Shown here one piece after another: positions 9,312-18,863 of a stretch of DNA of 64,000 bases (position 1 is its first letter; each line of letters begins with the position of its first letter). Origin of the DNA: Brevibacillus humidisoli (lineage in GTDB: Bacteria; Bacillota; Bacilli; Brevibacillales; Brevibacillaceae); NCBI RefSeq assembly GCF_020923435.1, contig NZ_CP087263.1:2933970-2997969 (forward strand). Direction: 5' to 3'. The notes under the pieces were generated by a model that had not been told where the DNA came from, ran no database searches, and worked only from the letters and a program-made list of their open reading frames with translations. The position numbers and the translations under genes were made by a program.

Positions 9312-9902
9312 TCAGGGCAATAATGCCCTAGTGAAAATCTCCACTTCCTCTTCGATAAACCTATCGAATGAAATATTTTGTAGCATGGAATCTCCGTTCA
9401 TTCTGCCCATAGCCGCACCGTAATTCATATAAATGAACGCCAGGGCTTTCGTTTCCGGATCGGTCCGAATGATTTTCCCCATATTTTCCATTTGCTTAAA
9501 GTAATCGGTCAACAAAGTCTTCAATTGCTGCGGATGTTTATGTGTTTTTTCGCGAAACCCCGGGAGGTTGCCGCCGTCTTTCGCTGCAATCATGATTAAT
9601 TTTCGATTTTGGTACATGATTCGGTGATAGCTTTGGGTAATCATGAGTAGATCCGCGCGGAGATCCCATTGAATGTTTGACTCGAACAGGTTTTTCATTT
9701 CTTCAGCATAATGAAACCGATTAAAAGCCGACTCCAACAAGTTCTGCTTGCTTTTAAAATGTCTGAACAAAGTTTTTTCGCTATATCCGGCCTTCTCTGC
9801 AATCTGCTGCGTTGTTACTCCGTTGTAGCCACTTTCCGCCATGAGGTCGATAGCAGCAATCATAATCTTTTCGGAAGTGTCCATTTTTTTGTTCTCAAAC
9901 AT
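9312..9902 (-). CDS. TetR-family transcriptional repressor
   Basis: 196 residues. The N-terminal helix-turn-helix is typical (AAIDLMAESGYNGVTTQQIAEKAGYSEKTLFRHFKSKQNLL). The C-terminal ligand-binding region has no sequence signature beyond the family's helical pattern. Transcribed with the downstream MFS exporter. One operator palindrome lies 21 bases upstream of its start and another directly ahead of the exporter, which indicates autoregulation plus control of the pump. The inducer is presumably an exported compound. Confidence 0.92.
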   Translation of the reverse strand: MFENKKMDTSEKIMIAAIDLMAESGYNGVTTQQIAEKAGYSEKTLFRHFKSKQNLLESAFNRFHYAEEMKNLFESNIQWDLRADLLMITQSYHRIMYQNRKLIMIAAKDGGNLPGFREKTHKHPQQLKTLLTDYFKQMENMGKIIRTDPETKALAFIYMNYGAAMGRMNGDSMLQNISFDRFIEEEVEIFTRALLP

Positions 9903-9923
9903 GCAAAAACCCCAATCTTAAAA

Positions 9924-9945
9924 TGTCTGTCAGTAATGACTGACA
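9924..9945. promoter_or_regulatory. Probable TetR-family operator, copy 2
   Basis: TGTCTGTCA-N4-TGACTGACA in the promoter region of the TetR gene, matching the copy at 9274-9295 at 21 of 22 positions. Confidence 0.8.
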
Positions 9946-10104
9946 CAAATATAAATGACATTTTTCGTTTTGTCACATTGACACAACATACGGGCATTGC
10001 TATAAAAAAAGTGAGCAGCACTCTGATGCCCTGAGTGCTTACGGATCGTTTGCCCGATCCCCTCCGGTTGGAGCGCTATTTTTTTAGAGAGGTGAACAGA
10101 GACG

Positions 10105-11985
10105 ATGGAAAAGAAGCAGTTCCAAGCCGAATCCAAGCGGCTGTTGGAAATGATGGTCAACTCCATTTATTCACAAAAAGAAATCTTCCTGCGGGAGTTG
10201 ATCTCCAATGCCAGTGATGCCATCGACAAGATCTACTACAAGGCATTGACGGACAACAATCTGGTCTTTAACAAAGACAGCTACTACATCAAGGTGACTC
10301 CTGACAAGGATCAGCGGACATTGACGATTCGCGATACGGGTATCGGCATGACCAAGGAAGAGCTTGAGGAACATCTAGGGGTGATTGCCAAGAGCGGCTC
10401 GCTTGCTTTTAAAAAAGAAGTAGACGTGACGGACGGCCACAATCTGATCGGTCAGTTTGGTGTCGGCTTCTACTCTGCGTTTATGGTTGCCGATGTGGTG
10501 ACGGTGATCAGCAAATCCATTTACAGCGACCAAGCATACAAATGGGTGTCCGCTGGCGCTGACGGCTATACGATAGAGCCGTGTGAGAAAGAAACAGTGG
10601 GGACCGACATCATCCTGAAGATCAAAGAAAATGTGGAGGATGAAAGCTTCGATGAGTTTTTGGACGAATATCGCCTAAAAGCCATTATTAAAAAATACTC
10701 CGATTTTATCCGCTATCCAATCAAGATGGACATCACCACCTCACGATTGAAAGAAGGCAGTGACACCGAGTACGAGGAGTATCAGGAAGAACAGATCGTC
10801 AACAGCATGGTACCGATCTGGCGGAAAAATAAAAGCGAATTAACAGACGAAGATTACCACAAGTTTTATACGGAAAAACGCTACGGGTACGACAAGCCGC
10901 TCCAACATATCCATATCAACGCAGATGGAGCGATTGTCTACCAAGCCATCCTCTATATCCCGGAGACCATCCCGTTTGACTATTACTCCAAGGAATATGA
11001 AAAGGGACTAGAATTGTATGTGAATGGCGTGCTGATCATGAACAAGTGCGCCGAACTGCTCCCCGATCATTTTAGTTTTGTCAAAGGTATGGTAGATTCA
11101 GAAAGCTTGTCTCTCAACATTTCCAGGGAGATTTTGCAGCAAGACCGCCAATTGAAGCTGATCGCAAAGAACATTGCCAGCAAAATCAAAAGCCAACTGC
11201 AAAGCATGTTAAAGAATGATCGAGAAAAATACGAACAGTTCTACAACGCTTTTGGCAGACAATTAAAGTTTGGCGTCTACAACGATTTCGGCATGCATAA
11301 GGACGCTCTGCAAGACTTGCTGATGTTCTACTCCTCCATGGAGAAAAAGCTGGTTACGCTAGACGAATACGTATCGAGAATGCCAGAGGATCAAAAGTAC
11401 ATCTACTATGCTTCCGGGGAATCGGTGGAACGAATCAGCAAGTTGCCGCAGATCGAGCTCGTCACGGAAAAAGGCTATGAAATCCTCTATCTCACGGAGG
11501 ATATCGACGAGTTTGCGATCAAGATGCTGCAGAACTACAAAGAGAAAGAATTCCGGTCCGTATCCAGCGGCGACCTGGGCATTGACACAGATGAGGCTAA
11601 GAGCGATACCGATGCCGACGACAACGAGAACAAGACGCTGTTCGATTATATGACGAGCCAGTTGTCTGGAAAAGTGACAAAAGTAAAAGCCTCCAAAAGA
11701 TTGAAGACGCATCCCGTCTGTTTGTCCACTGAGGGTGAACTCACGATTGAGATGGAAAAGGTATTGAACTCGATGCCCAATGCATCCGGCGTGAAGGCGG
11801 ACAAGGTGTTGGAGATCAATGTTGATCACAGCGTATTTCGTTCGCTAAAAGAAGCGTTTGAAACAGACAAGGAGAAACTGAATCTGTACACCGCCCTGCT
11901 GTATAACCAAGCCTGCTTGATCGAAGGACTGCCGATCGAAGATCCTGTAGAATTTACCAACGATATCTGCAAAATCATGGTGTGA
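10105..11985 (+). CDS. htpG: Molecular chaperone HtpG (Hsp90)
   Basis: Cytosolic ATP-dependent chaperone of 626 residues, full length for the bacterial family. The N-terminal GHKL ATPase motifs are all present: [25 protein letters not shown] and [16 protein letters not shown]. The middle domain shows the catalytic-arginine region ([16 protein letters not shown]), and the C-terminal dimerisation domain includes [17 protein letters not shown] short acidic insertion ([17 protein letters not shown]) links middle and C-terminal parts. RBS GAGAGGTG precedes ATG 10105. Single-gene unit ended by its own terminator; no CIRCE element seen upstream. Confidence 0.97.
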   Translation: MEKKQFQAESKRLLEMMVNSIYSQKEIFLRELISNASDAIDKIYYKALTDNNLVFNKDSYYIKVTPDKDQRTLTIRDTGIGMTKEELEEHLGVIAKSGSLAFKKEVDVTDGHNLIGQFGVGFYSAFMVADVVTVISKSIYSDQAYKWVSAGADGYTIEPCEKETVGTDIILKIKENVEDESFDEFLDEYRLKAIIKKYSDFIRYPIKMDITTSRLKEGSDTEYEEYQEEQIVNSMVPIWRKNKSELTDEDYHKFYTEKRYGYDKPLQHIHINADGAIVYQAILYIPETIPFDYYSKEYEKGLELYVNGVLIMNKCAELLPDHFSFVKGMVDSESLSLNISREILQQDRQLKLIAKNIASKIKSQLQSMLKNDREKYEQFYNAFGRQLKFGVYNDFGMHKDALQDLLMFYSSMEKKLVTLDEYVSRMPEDQKYIYYASGESVERISKLPQIELVTEKGYEILYLTEDIDEFAIKMLQNYKEKEFRSVSSGDLGIDTDEAKSDTDADDNENKTLFDYMTSQLSGKVTKVKASKRLKTHPVCLSTEGELTIEMEKVLNSMPNASGVKADKVLEINVDHSVFRSLKEAFETDKEKLNLYTALLYNQACLIEGLPIEDPVEFTNDICKIMV

Positions 11986-11992
11986 CGATAAT

Positions 11993-12034
11993 GCCCTCCG
12001 ACCCTTGCCTGACAAGGTGGAGGGCAATCTTTTT
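11993..12034 (+). terminator. Terminator of htpG
   Basis: Stem GCCCTCC...ACCCTTG / CAAGGT..GGAGGGC followed by a T-rich run. Confidence 0.85.
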
Positions 12035-12114
12035 ATATTCGGCATGCTGCAGTCAACCACGCTTGTTTGTATTGGCTATAACACGAAAAGAGGGATTCTC
12101 TGCATCCCTTTGCC

Positions 12115-12454
12115 TTAACAAAGCACTTCAACCAAAAATCCCCCAGGCGCTTCAACATAAAAGGTATAACCATGTGAATGTACGGGTGGTTTTACATCAT
12201 ACCCATCCTCTTTTAAGCGCTGATTGATTTTGTTCACTTCCTCTTCACTCTTCTGGGGAAAGCCAATATGGAAGGTTTTTGGATACTTCACTTCGCTCCC
12301 TCTCATTAAGGTCAGTACAAAACCATCGTCATCAAACAGGACCGCAAAGCCATCTCCGCGCTGCGCTCCACACGTTAAACCAAAATAGGATTCAAAAGAA
12401 ATTCCGAGTAGCCGGGACATCCGGAACGGTTAAATTGAGATGATTCAGTTTCAT
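12115..12454 (-). pseudogene. VOC (glyoxalase-fold) family protein, frameshifted
   Basis: From ATG 12454 (GGGTGGG upstream) the frame reads MKLNHLNLTVPDVPATRNFF and hits TGA. The next frame continues exactly where the family should, with ESYFGLTCGAQRGDGFAVLFDDDGF, KTFHIGFPQ and FYVEAPGGFLVEVLC. A single extra T in the TTTT run near 12395-12400 restores one frame of about 112 residues, the usual size for single-domain vicinal oxygen chelate proteins. The substrate is not predictable. It could be genuine inactivation or a homopolymer sequencing error. Confidence 0.8.
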
Positions 12455-12515
12455 TATCCCACCCTTTTCTCACCTATTAGATAACAACAGGACTGGAGGC
12501 GATTCAAGCAAAGAA

Positions 12516-13424
12516 TCAGGAAGAAAGCGTCGCCAGAGCGTTCTCCCCGTCCAACGGATCGGCGTAGTATGCGATGATCGCCTCTCGGAACTTACGCGCG
12601 GCCAAAGATAGATAGCGCTTATCATGCCAGAAGATCTTGAAATCCCGCTTGCATACCGGATATTCGATGGGTATCGTCGTCAACTCGGACTTTGGATCTC
12701 TTCCGCAGCTTCCGATCAGCGCAATCCCCAGTCCAGCCTGAACCAGTTTGGCGACCGCAGACGGCTCGTCGACCCGGCAGATGAATTTAGGGGCGATGCC
12801 TGCTTCCCGGAAGAAAGCATCGTTCATGCGTTGGAAGACAAACTCTTCTTTGTAGCCGATAAAAGGCTCATCAGTGATTTCCTTCAGCGAAACGCTCTGC
12901 CGTCCGGCCAGCCGGTGCCCGGCAGAGACTGCGAGATACACATCCTCTCTCAGAACGGAAGCAGAACGAATCCACTGCCCTTCCAGAGGCATCGCGGAAA
13001 AGCAAAAGTCTACTTCTCCAGAGTCGATCAAACGGGTCATTTCTTCCGTCGGAGCTTGCGTGATCCGAATGTTCACGTCGGGATATCGGGACACAAAGGC
13101 GCCAAGCGGTTCCGTCAGCCGATCTAATGTCGGAGCGGCGAGATGAATGCTGCCGTGGTCCATGCCTGCCAGGTCGACCACCTCTCTTCTCCCCTCCTCC
13201 AGTAGGTTCAACGCTGCATTCACCTTGTCCAGGAACGCTTTTCCATACGTATTGAGACGGATCTGCCGTCCTTGCCGATCGAACAAGGGGACGCCCAGAT
13301 CCTCTTCCAATCTGGAAATCGTCTTACTCAGAGCAGGCTGTGCGATGCGAAGCTCCTGCGCGGCTCTGGTCATGTGCTCGTGCTTTGCGACCGTTCGAAA
13401 ATAATGAAGCTGAAGCAATTCCAT
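12516..13424 (-). CDS. LysR-family transcriptional regulator
   Basis: 302 residues. The N-terminal winged helix is textbook (LLQLHYFRTVAKHEHMTRAAQELRIAQPALSKTISRLEEDLGVPLFDR), followed by a periplasmic-binding-like effector domain (DFCFSAMPLEG, AVAKLVQAGLGIALIG). Divergent from the MFS gene at 13562, with 137 bases between them, so it most likely controls that transporter and itself. The effector is unknown. Confidence 0.93.
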   Translation of the reverse strand: MELLQLHYFRTVAKHEHMTRAAQELRIAQPALSKTISRLEEDLGVPLFDRQGRQIRLNTYGKAFLDKVNAALNLLEEGRREVVDLAGMDHGSIHLAAPTLDRLTEPLGAFVSRYPDVNIRITQAPTEEMTRLIDSGEVDFCFSAMPLEGQWIRSASVLREDVYLAVSAGHRLAGRQSVSLKEITDEPFIGYKEEFVFQRMNDAFFREAGIAPKFICRVDEPSAVAKLVQAGLGIALIGSCGRDPKSELTTIPIEYPVCKRDFKIFWHDKRYLSLAARKFREAIIAYYADPLDGENALATLSS

Positions 13425-13462
13425 CGCTGTCTGCCTCCATTCATATACTTAAAGGAATAAGC

Positions 13463-13480
13463 TATATTGAATAAGATATA
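13463..13480. promoter_or_regulatory. Possible LysR-type binding site
   Basis: AT-rich interrupted palindrome TATAT-N8-ATATA in the gap between the divergent LysR and MFS genes, in the position expected for a T-N11-A regulator box. Low sequence specificity makes this tentative. Confidence 0.4.
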
Positions 13481-13561
13481 TTTTTATTTATGTTATCACG
13501 ATTATAAAATAGAGGCTGCAAGGAAGACAATTGCTGCACTGGAAATTAGGAGGTTCTTACA

Positions 13562-14641
13562 ATGGATGATTCCATACCGCAACAGAACGGAGAAAAATTG
13601 ATTCTCGTTCTCGCCTTTACCCTCGCTGTCTCCTTCATGAGCGCGACGATGTTCAATATTGTATTGACCGAGATCCGTTCGGAGTTTCACTTAACCTTCG
13701 CGCAAGTTAGTTGGGTATCCACCGTCTATCTGTTGATCTACGCGATCGGAACGGTGCTGTACGGCAAATTGGCCGACAGCTTCAAGCTGAAAAATCTGGT
13801 TACATTCGGGCTTTGCTTTTTTGCCGCAGGTTCCCTCGTCGGATTGATCGCGCAAGCGTATTGGATGGTTTTATTGGGAAGAATCTTGCAGGCGTCGGGA
13901 GCCGCGGTCGTCCCGGCCATTGCTTCCATCATTCCTGTCCGCTATTTCCCGCCGGAAAGACGCGGACATGCGATCGGAATCTCGATGACCGGACTATCGA
14001 TCGGCAACGTGCTCGGTCCGGTCGTTGCCTCTGGCGTCGTAAGCATCCTTGATTGGAGATGGTTGTTCTGCATGCCTTTATTTACTTTATTCACGTTGAA
14101 TCAGCTTGACCCGGGGCTGGTCGGCTTCGTCATGGTACCGGCAGCGTTGGCGTCTGCGCTGTTGGGGAAGAAGGCGGGCAAGTGGGCCGATGCCAAAGGC
14201 AATTCCTTTCTCGTCTACACCTCTTTCATATTGCTGTTCGCTTGCTTTGTTTTCTTGTCGACGTTTGCAGGTGCTTCGCCATGGTTCGTAATGTGCTTCC
14301 TTGTGATCGGCATCGTCGGTCAGACATTCATGTTCATCGCTTTATCCAATACAATCTCGCAGACGCTACCGAAAGAGCAAGTCGGGATCGGGATGGGACT
14401 TCTTTCCATGTTGAACTTTCTGGCCGGCGCCATCTCCGCAAGCGTATACGGCAGGATCATTGATCTAGATACTGTGGCCCATTGGAATCCGATGAACACA
14501 AGCCCGGTAGCAACCGTCTATAGCAATCTGTACCTGGTTCTGGCAGTCGTGCCAGTTGTGATTGTATTGCTTTATTATTCAAGATTCGGAAAGCGTACTG
14601 CAGAGAAACTAGCAAAGCAAGCGATAACGAAGGAAATGTAG
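13562..14641 (+). CDS. MFS transporter missing an internal block of about 95 residues
   Basis: 359 residues, clearly paralogous to the 452-residue exporter at 7894-9252 over both ends (GKLADSFKLKNLVTFG, RYFPPERRGHAIGI, QTFMFIALSNTISQTLPKEQVGIGMGLLSMLNF, HWNPMN). After WRWLFCMPLFTLFTL it jumps directly to NQLDPGLVGFVMVPAAL, which aligns with a region roughly 95 residues further on in the paralogue. The reading frame is intact, so an in-frame deletion has removed about four membrane helices. The product is unlikely to work as an exporter, but it is still preceded by a good RBS (TTAGGAGG) and a regulator gene. Confidence 0.85.
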   Translation: MDDSIPQQNGEKLILVLAFTLAVSFMSATMFNIVLTEIRSEFHLTFAQVSWVSTVYLLIYAIGTVLYGKLADSFKLKNLVTFGLCFFAAGSLVGLIAQAYWMVLLGRILQASGAAVVPAIASIIPVRYFPPERRGHAIGISMTGLSIGNVLGPVVASGVVSILDWRWLFCMPLFTLFTLNQLDPGLVGFVMVPAALASALLGKKAGKWADAKGNSFLVYTSFILLFACFVFLSTFAGASPWFVMCFLVIGIVGQTFMFIALSNTISQTLPKEQVGIGMGLLSMLNFLAGAISASVYGRIIDLDTVAHWNPMNTSPVATVYSNLYLVLAVVPVVIVLLYYSRFGKRTAEKLAKQAITKEM

Positions 14642-14728
14642 CAGGTGCCGCGCCGCCAAGACGAATCGTAAAGGGAAGCCACGGGCAGCAGGCAATCAGG
14701 CATTTCGTGCTTATGAAAGAAATCTATG

Positions 14729-14757
14729 TTGACATGATCATCATAATGCAATACAAT
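14729..14757 (+). promoter_or_regulatory. Sigma-A promoter of the leuA leader
   Basis: TTGACA (14729-14734), 17-base spacer, TACAAT (14752-14757). Predicted transcript start near 14764. Confidence 0.85.
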
Positions 14758-14763
14758 TTCTAC

Positions 14764-15023
14764 TAATTTCATACCCAAATGTTACGATTAGAAGTAGTAG
14801 AAGTGAAGAGATCTTCCAGAGAGCCGTTGGTTGGTGTGAAACGGCAGTATCGCTCATTTCGAACTCGTCTATGAACAGCTGCCCGACAACGTAGGGTAAG
14901 CCGGAATTCCACCGTTACAAGGATAGATGGTGATGGCCATCGAATGAGCTCATTTCAATTGAAATGAAGTAGAGTGGTACCGCGGGGAATAACCTCGTCT
15001 CTAGATAGAGACGAGGTTTTTTT
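14764..15023 (+). ncRNA. T-box leader of leuA, leucine-type specifier
   Basis: tRNA-sensing transcription attenuator. The conserved T-box AGAGTGGTACCGCGG lies at 14971-14985, directly before a 12-bp terminator stem (AACCTCGTCTCT / AGAGACGAGGTT, 14991-15018) with T7. In the upstream stem I region GAACTCGTC (14861-14869) places CTC (14864-14866) in the specifier position, which decodes leucine and fits the gene downstream. Uncharged tRNA-Leu would pair with the leader and prevent termination. Confidence 0.92.
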
Positions 15024-15093
15024 GATTAAAGTCCGGGTTTAATCAGCCCCGCTTGACATATAGATATTCAGGTTTTCTGAGGAGGAAATGGAG

Positions 15094-16647
15094 ATGAAAC
15101 GTCATATACTCGTATTGGACACCACCTTGCGTGACGGAGAGCAGGTACCGGGTGCCAAACTGAATGTGCAACAGAAAGTAGAATTTGCACAGCAATTGAA
15201 GCGTCTGCAAGTGGATATGATTGAAGCCGGTTTCCCTGCCTCTTCTCAGGGCGATTTTCAAGCAGTGCAGGAGATTGCCCGCAGCGTAGGGGATGCTGTC
15301 TCGATTACCGCTCTCGCCCGTGCGGTGAAAAGCGACATCGACGCTGTCTATGAAAGCATCAAGATCGCACAAGATCCGTTTATTCATATCGTGCTCGGCA
15401 CCTCCAACATTCACGTGGACAAAAAGTTTAACCGGTCTAAGGAAGCGGTTCTGCAGATGGGTGTTGACGCGGTCAAATACGCTAAATCTCTGCTTCCCCG
15501 CGTGCAGTACTCTACGGAGGATGCTTCACGTTCGGAATTTGAGTATTTGTGGCAAACGATTGAAGCTGTCGTCAAAGCAGGGGCTACGATCATCAATGTA
15601 CCCGATACAGTCGGTTATGCGATACCGGAAGAGTTCGGCGATCTGATCCGCAGAATTAATGAACGCTTAAAAAATCTAAACGAGGACGTAATCTTGAGTG
15701 TTCACTGTCACAATGACCTCGGACTGGCAACGGCCAATACGCTCGCCGCAATAAAAAATGGAGCCGATAAAGTTGAGTGTACCATCAATGGATTAGGCGA
15801 ACGGGCCGGCAACACTTCACTGGAAGAAGTGGTGATGGGACTCAAAGTAAGGGAGAATTCTTACCACTGTTCGACAAAGATCAAGACGACTGAGTTAATG
15901 AGGACCTCCCGACTGCTCACCTATCTAACGGGACTGGATGTGCAGGTGAATAAAGCGATTACGGGTGAAAACGCCTTTGCACATTCTTCCGGAATCCATC
16001 AGGATGGACTGTTGAAGGATAAGCAGGTGTATGAGATTCTATCGCCAGAGGAGGTCGGGGCAGAAAGTATGGAACTGATTCTAACGGCACGCTCCGGCCG
16101 CCACGCCTTTAGAAATGCCGTTGAGAAAATTGGTTTTGAAACAAGCGATTCGGCTGATTTTGAGGCGTTGTTCGAAAAATTCCTTGCCCTTGCCGATGCG
16201 AAAAAAGAGGTCTATGATCACGATGTCTATTACCTCGTAGCCAATCACCGCACACATGAAGCGGCGAGCGGCCATCTGTACGAATTGATTTCTTTCCAAG
16301 TGGTAACCAATGATCTGTATCCGACAGCGACCGTCAAAATGAACAAAGGAACAGAAGTCTTTAAAGGCAGCGCGGTTGGCGACGGACCGATCGATGCCCT
16401 TTATAGCGTGATCAAATCATTGGTGGGTCTGGATGTCCAGTTGAAAGATTACAAAATCAACAGCTTGTCCAGAGGAAAAGAAGCCATTGGGCGTGTCAAT
16501 ATCCGTATTGAGCATCACGGCAAAACTTACGCTGGGCGAGCCATGGACACGGATATCATCAAAGCGAGCGCAATGGCTTTCCTGAATGGCATTAATGCCG
16601 CATTATTAGATACAGCAAACGAATGTCCAAATCCGTTGAAGCGGTAA
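15094..16647 (+). CDS. leuA: 2-isopropylmalate synthase
   Basis: Condenses acetyl-CoA with 2-ketoisovalerate, the first committed step of leucine synthesis. Motifs: LDTTLRDGEQVPG at the N-terminus (metal and substrate site), HCHNDLGLATANTLAAIKNGA with the catalytic HxH, GLGERAGNTSLEEVVMGL, and a C-terminal leucine-binding regulatory domain (FQVVTNDLYPTATVKM ... GRVNIRIEHHGKTYAGRAMDTDI). Two ATGs are available; 15094 is preferred because GGAGG at 15081-15085 is then 8 bases away, whereas it is only 2 from ATG 15088. About 517 residues, normal length. Stands alone here; other leu genes are not in the window. Confidence 0.96.
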   Translation: MKRHILVLDTTLRDGEQVPGAKLNVQQKVEFAQQLKRLQVDMIEAGFPASSQGDFQAVQEIARSVGDAVSITALARAVKSDIDAVYESIKIAQDPFIHIVLGTSNIHVDKKFNRSKEAVLQMGVDAVKYAKSLLPRVQYSTEDASRSEFEYLWQTIEAVVKAGATIINVPDTVGYAIPEEFGDLIRRINERLKNLNEDVILSVHCHNDLGLATANTLAAIKNGADKVECTINGLGERAGNTSLEEVVMGLKVRENSYHCSTKIKTTELMRTSRLLTYLTGLDVQVNKAITGENAFAHSSGIHQDGLLKDKQVYEILSPEEVGAESMELILTARSGRHAFRNAVEKIGFETSDSADFEALFEKFLALADAKKEVYDHDVYYLVANHRTHEAASGHLYELISFQVVTNDLYPTATVKMNKGTEVFKGSAVGDGPIDALYSVIKSLVGLDVQLKDYKINSLSRGKEAIGRVNIRIEHHGKTYAGRAMDTDIIKASAMAFLNGINAALLDTANECPNPLKR

Positions 16648-16723
16648 AAGTTAGAAGTACGGTTGAGATGATCGGATGACGCAATCAGCCAAGGGCTTGT
16701 CTTACGTATACAATAGAACATAC

Positions 16724-16761
16724 TGTTGCTTGCACCGACCAAATTCGTGGTGCAAGCAACA
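16724..16761. repeat. 13-bp inverted repeat downstream of leuA
   Basis: TGTTGCTTGCACC / GGTGCAAGCAACA with a 12-base loop. No T-run on either side. It may act as a weak terminator or an mRNA end-stabiliser for leuA. Confidence 0.6.
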
Positions 16762-16900
16762 ACTTTGGGAGAGCGTTTGCCTTCCTATTCTCTACATTTT
16801 TTTATGACCCCCACATTTGGATTTACAGAGTGCCGTTGACAAGGAAAAGTCTAAGCATTAGAATGAGTTTGAATTCTGGCATTGTCTAAAAATTCATATC

Positions 16901-17085
16901 CGGAATAGGTGCATGATAAAACGCTTGCCGTTTTATCGGCTTAATTGGGAAGCCGGTTCGAATCCGGCACGGACCCGCCACTGTGTTGGGTATCAGCATG
17001 ATGTGCTGACAACTTTCAGGAAAACCACTGGGCTTGTGCCTGGGAAGGTCTGAAAGGGATGCCCTCAGTCAGGAGACCAGCCTAT
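16901..17085 (+). ncRNA. Cobalamin (B12) riboswitch
   Basis: Contains the conserved elements in order: AGGTGCATGATAAAACGC, GGGAAGCCGGTTCGAATCCGGC, the ACCCGCCACTGT core (16974-16984), CAGGAAAACCACTG, and the B12-box AGTCAGGAGACCAGCC (17067-17082). A hairpin terminator follows at 17215-17256, so regulation is probably by premature termination when adenosylcobalamin is bound. It controls the five-gene ABC transporter operon downstream. Confidence 0.95.
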
Positions 17086-17214
17086 TTTACGATCACTGTT
17101 GACCTACGGGATATTAGGGAAGGTGGTTGGTATGCTGATGACCATTTGGATGGACAAACACCTGATGTGAGTCCTCTCTCCATAACAGGTCTTGTTTCGC
17201 ATGTGGTTTGACCA

Positions 17215-17256
17215 AGCATTTCTGACCTCTTACACCTGGCAGGAATGCTTTTTTTG
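17215..17256 (+). terminator. Expression-platform terminator of the B12 leader
   Basis: Hairpin AGCATTTCTG / CAGGAATGCT followed by T7, between the riboswitch and the first ABC gene. Confidence 0.8.
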
Positions 17257-17285
17257 TTTGCAAAAAGGAAAAAGGAGAATTCGTA

Positions 17286-18863
17286 ATGAGAAAAAGCAGG
17301 AATACACAGCATGCATTCGTTACCTGGATAACTGCCTTCGTGTTGGTGCTGTCGTTGGTCGGATGCTCCACTCCGACGAAACAGACAATCGGGCAGGGCA
17401 GCAACCCAGAACCTTCAGCAGATCCGACTCCTGCCAAAACCTTGACGATGGCTTTCAGTTGGAAACCAGCTAGCCTGGACCCACATGGCAGTGATGGCTG
17501 GGAGGTCTTGCGGTCTGGTGCTGGGGAAACCTTGATCAAGCTAAATGAACAATTGAAGCCGACACCTTGGTTAGCCAAGGAGTGGAAACAAGAAGATGAA
17601 ACGACATGGATCGTAACGCTAGAGGAAAACGTCCATTTTCATAACGGAAAGAAAATGGATGCGCCCAGTGTGAAAAACTCCCTGCTGCGGTCCATGACGA
17701 ATGATCCAACCGTAAAGGATCTGCTGCAAGTAAAGTCAATCGAAGTACTGGCTGCGAATCAATTGAAAATCGTGACCGAGAAGCCAAACGCAGCCTTGAT
17801 CGCCCATTTGGCATCCCCCTCCGCTATCATTGTTGACACAGAAACGATTGATCAGAAGGACAGCTATCCTGCTCTGACAGGCCCTTTTCAATTCAAGCAA
17901 TTCAACGAAGACGAGTCGCTTGTCCTAGAGCGATATGAGGACTACTGGGGAGAAAAAGCACGCTTGTCAGAAGTGACGATTCGATTCATCGCTGATGGCA
18001 ATACGAGAGTCATGGCCCTGCAGTCAAGGGATGTCGATGCCGCGGTCGATATCCCGATTGACTCGATCGAACTCCTGAAGCAGGATCAAAACATCGACGT
18101 ATTAACCGCTCCCTCCCTGCGCACACACATGCTGATGTTTCATATGAAGTCTCCTTTTTTTGCAGAACTGGCTCATCGAAAAGTGGTCAACATGTCCATC
18201 CCCCGAGCAGAGATGGTCAACTCGATCATGAGAGGCGAAGCTGCGGAAGCGAACAGTCCCTTTCCAGACGTCCTGCCATTTGGCAAGATCCAAAAAGAGA
18301 GAGAAACACAGACGGTCGACCAATTGATGAAGCAAGGCGGCTGGGAGAAAAACAGAGAAGGTATCTGGGAAAAACAAGGGAAACCATTTGAAGTGAAACT
18401 GGTGACGTTTCCGCAACGGCCCGAATTAACGGTCATGGCGGAGATCATTCAAAATGAATTGTTGAAAGCGGGCATCCTGGTCCATATTCGGCAAGTAGAG
18501 AATATCGATGAAACTTTGGAAAAGGAAGATTGGGATCTGTCCATGTACAGCATGTTAACGGCCCACACCGGCGATCCGCAGTACTTTTTAAACATTTTCT
18601 ATCGCTCTACGAGCCTCTCCAATATGAGCCGCTACGTCTCGCCTGTTTTGGACAGCATGCTGGATCAGCTGAACCAAACAACCGATCAAGCGAAGCGCAA
18701 TCAATTGGCTGTAAACATCCAAAAGCAGATTCAGCAGGATCTCCCCCAAGCGTTTATCGTTCATCCCAACACGATTTTTGCAGTCAGACGTGGCGTGAAA
18801 GGCTTCACTCCCCATCCGGTTGAGTTTTACTACATCGATGCCCGCCTCGACGTGAATGAGTGA
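17286..18863 (+). CDS. Nickel/peptide-type ABC transporter substrate-binding lipoprotein, probably cobalt-related
   Basis: 525-residue extracytoplasmic receptor of the peptide/nickel (SBP family 5) group. Signal peptide with lipobox LSLVGC anchors it to the outer membrane face. Typical segments: MAFSWKPASLDPHGSDGWEVLRSGAGETL, WIVTLEENVHFHNGKKMDAPSVKNSL, LTGPFQFKQFNEDESLVLERYEDYWG and a C-terminal DPQYFLNIFYRS. RBS AAAGGAG precedes ATG 17286. It is the first gene of a five-gene operon controlled by a cobalamin riboswitch. B12 control suggests the ligand is cobalt, perhaps as a chelate, rather than peptide or nickel; this is inference. Confidence 0.88.
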   Translation: MRKSRNTQHAFVTWITAFVLVLSLVGCSTPTKQTIGQGSNPEPSADPTPAKTLTMAFSWKPASLDPHGSDGWEVLRSGAGETLIKLNEQLKPTPWLAKEWKQEDETTWIVTLEENVHFHNGKKMDAPSVKNSLLRSMTNDPTVKDLLQVKSIEVLAANQLKIVTEKPNAALIAHLASPSAIIVDTETIDQKDSYPALTGPFQFKQFNEDESLVLERYEDYWGEKARLSEVTIRFIADGNTRVMALQSRDVDAAVDIPIDSIELLKQDQNIDVLTAPSLRTHMLMFHMKSPFFAELAHRKVVNMSIPRAEMVNSIMRGEAAEANSPFPDVLPFGKIQKERETQTVDQLMKQGGWEKNREGIWEKQGKPFEVKLVTFPQRPELTVMAEIIQNELLKAGILVHIRQVENIDETLEKEDWDLSMYSMLTAHTGDPQYFLNIFYRSTSLSNMSRYVSPVLDSMLDQLNQTTDQAKRNQLAVNIQKQIQQDLPQAFIVHPNTIFAVRRGVKGFTPHPVEFYYIDARLDVNE

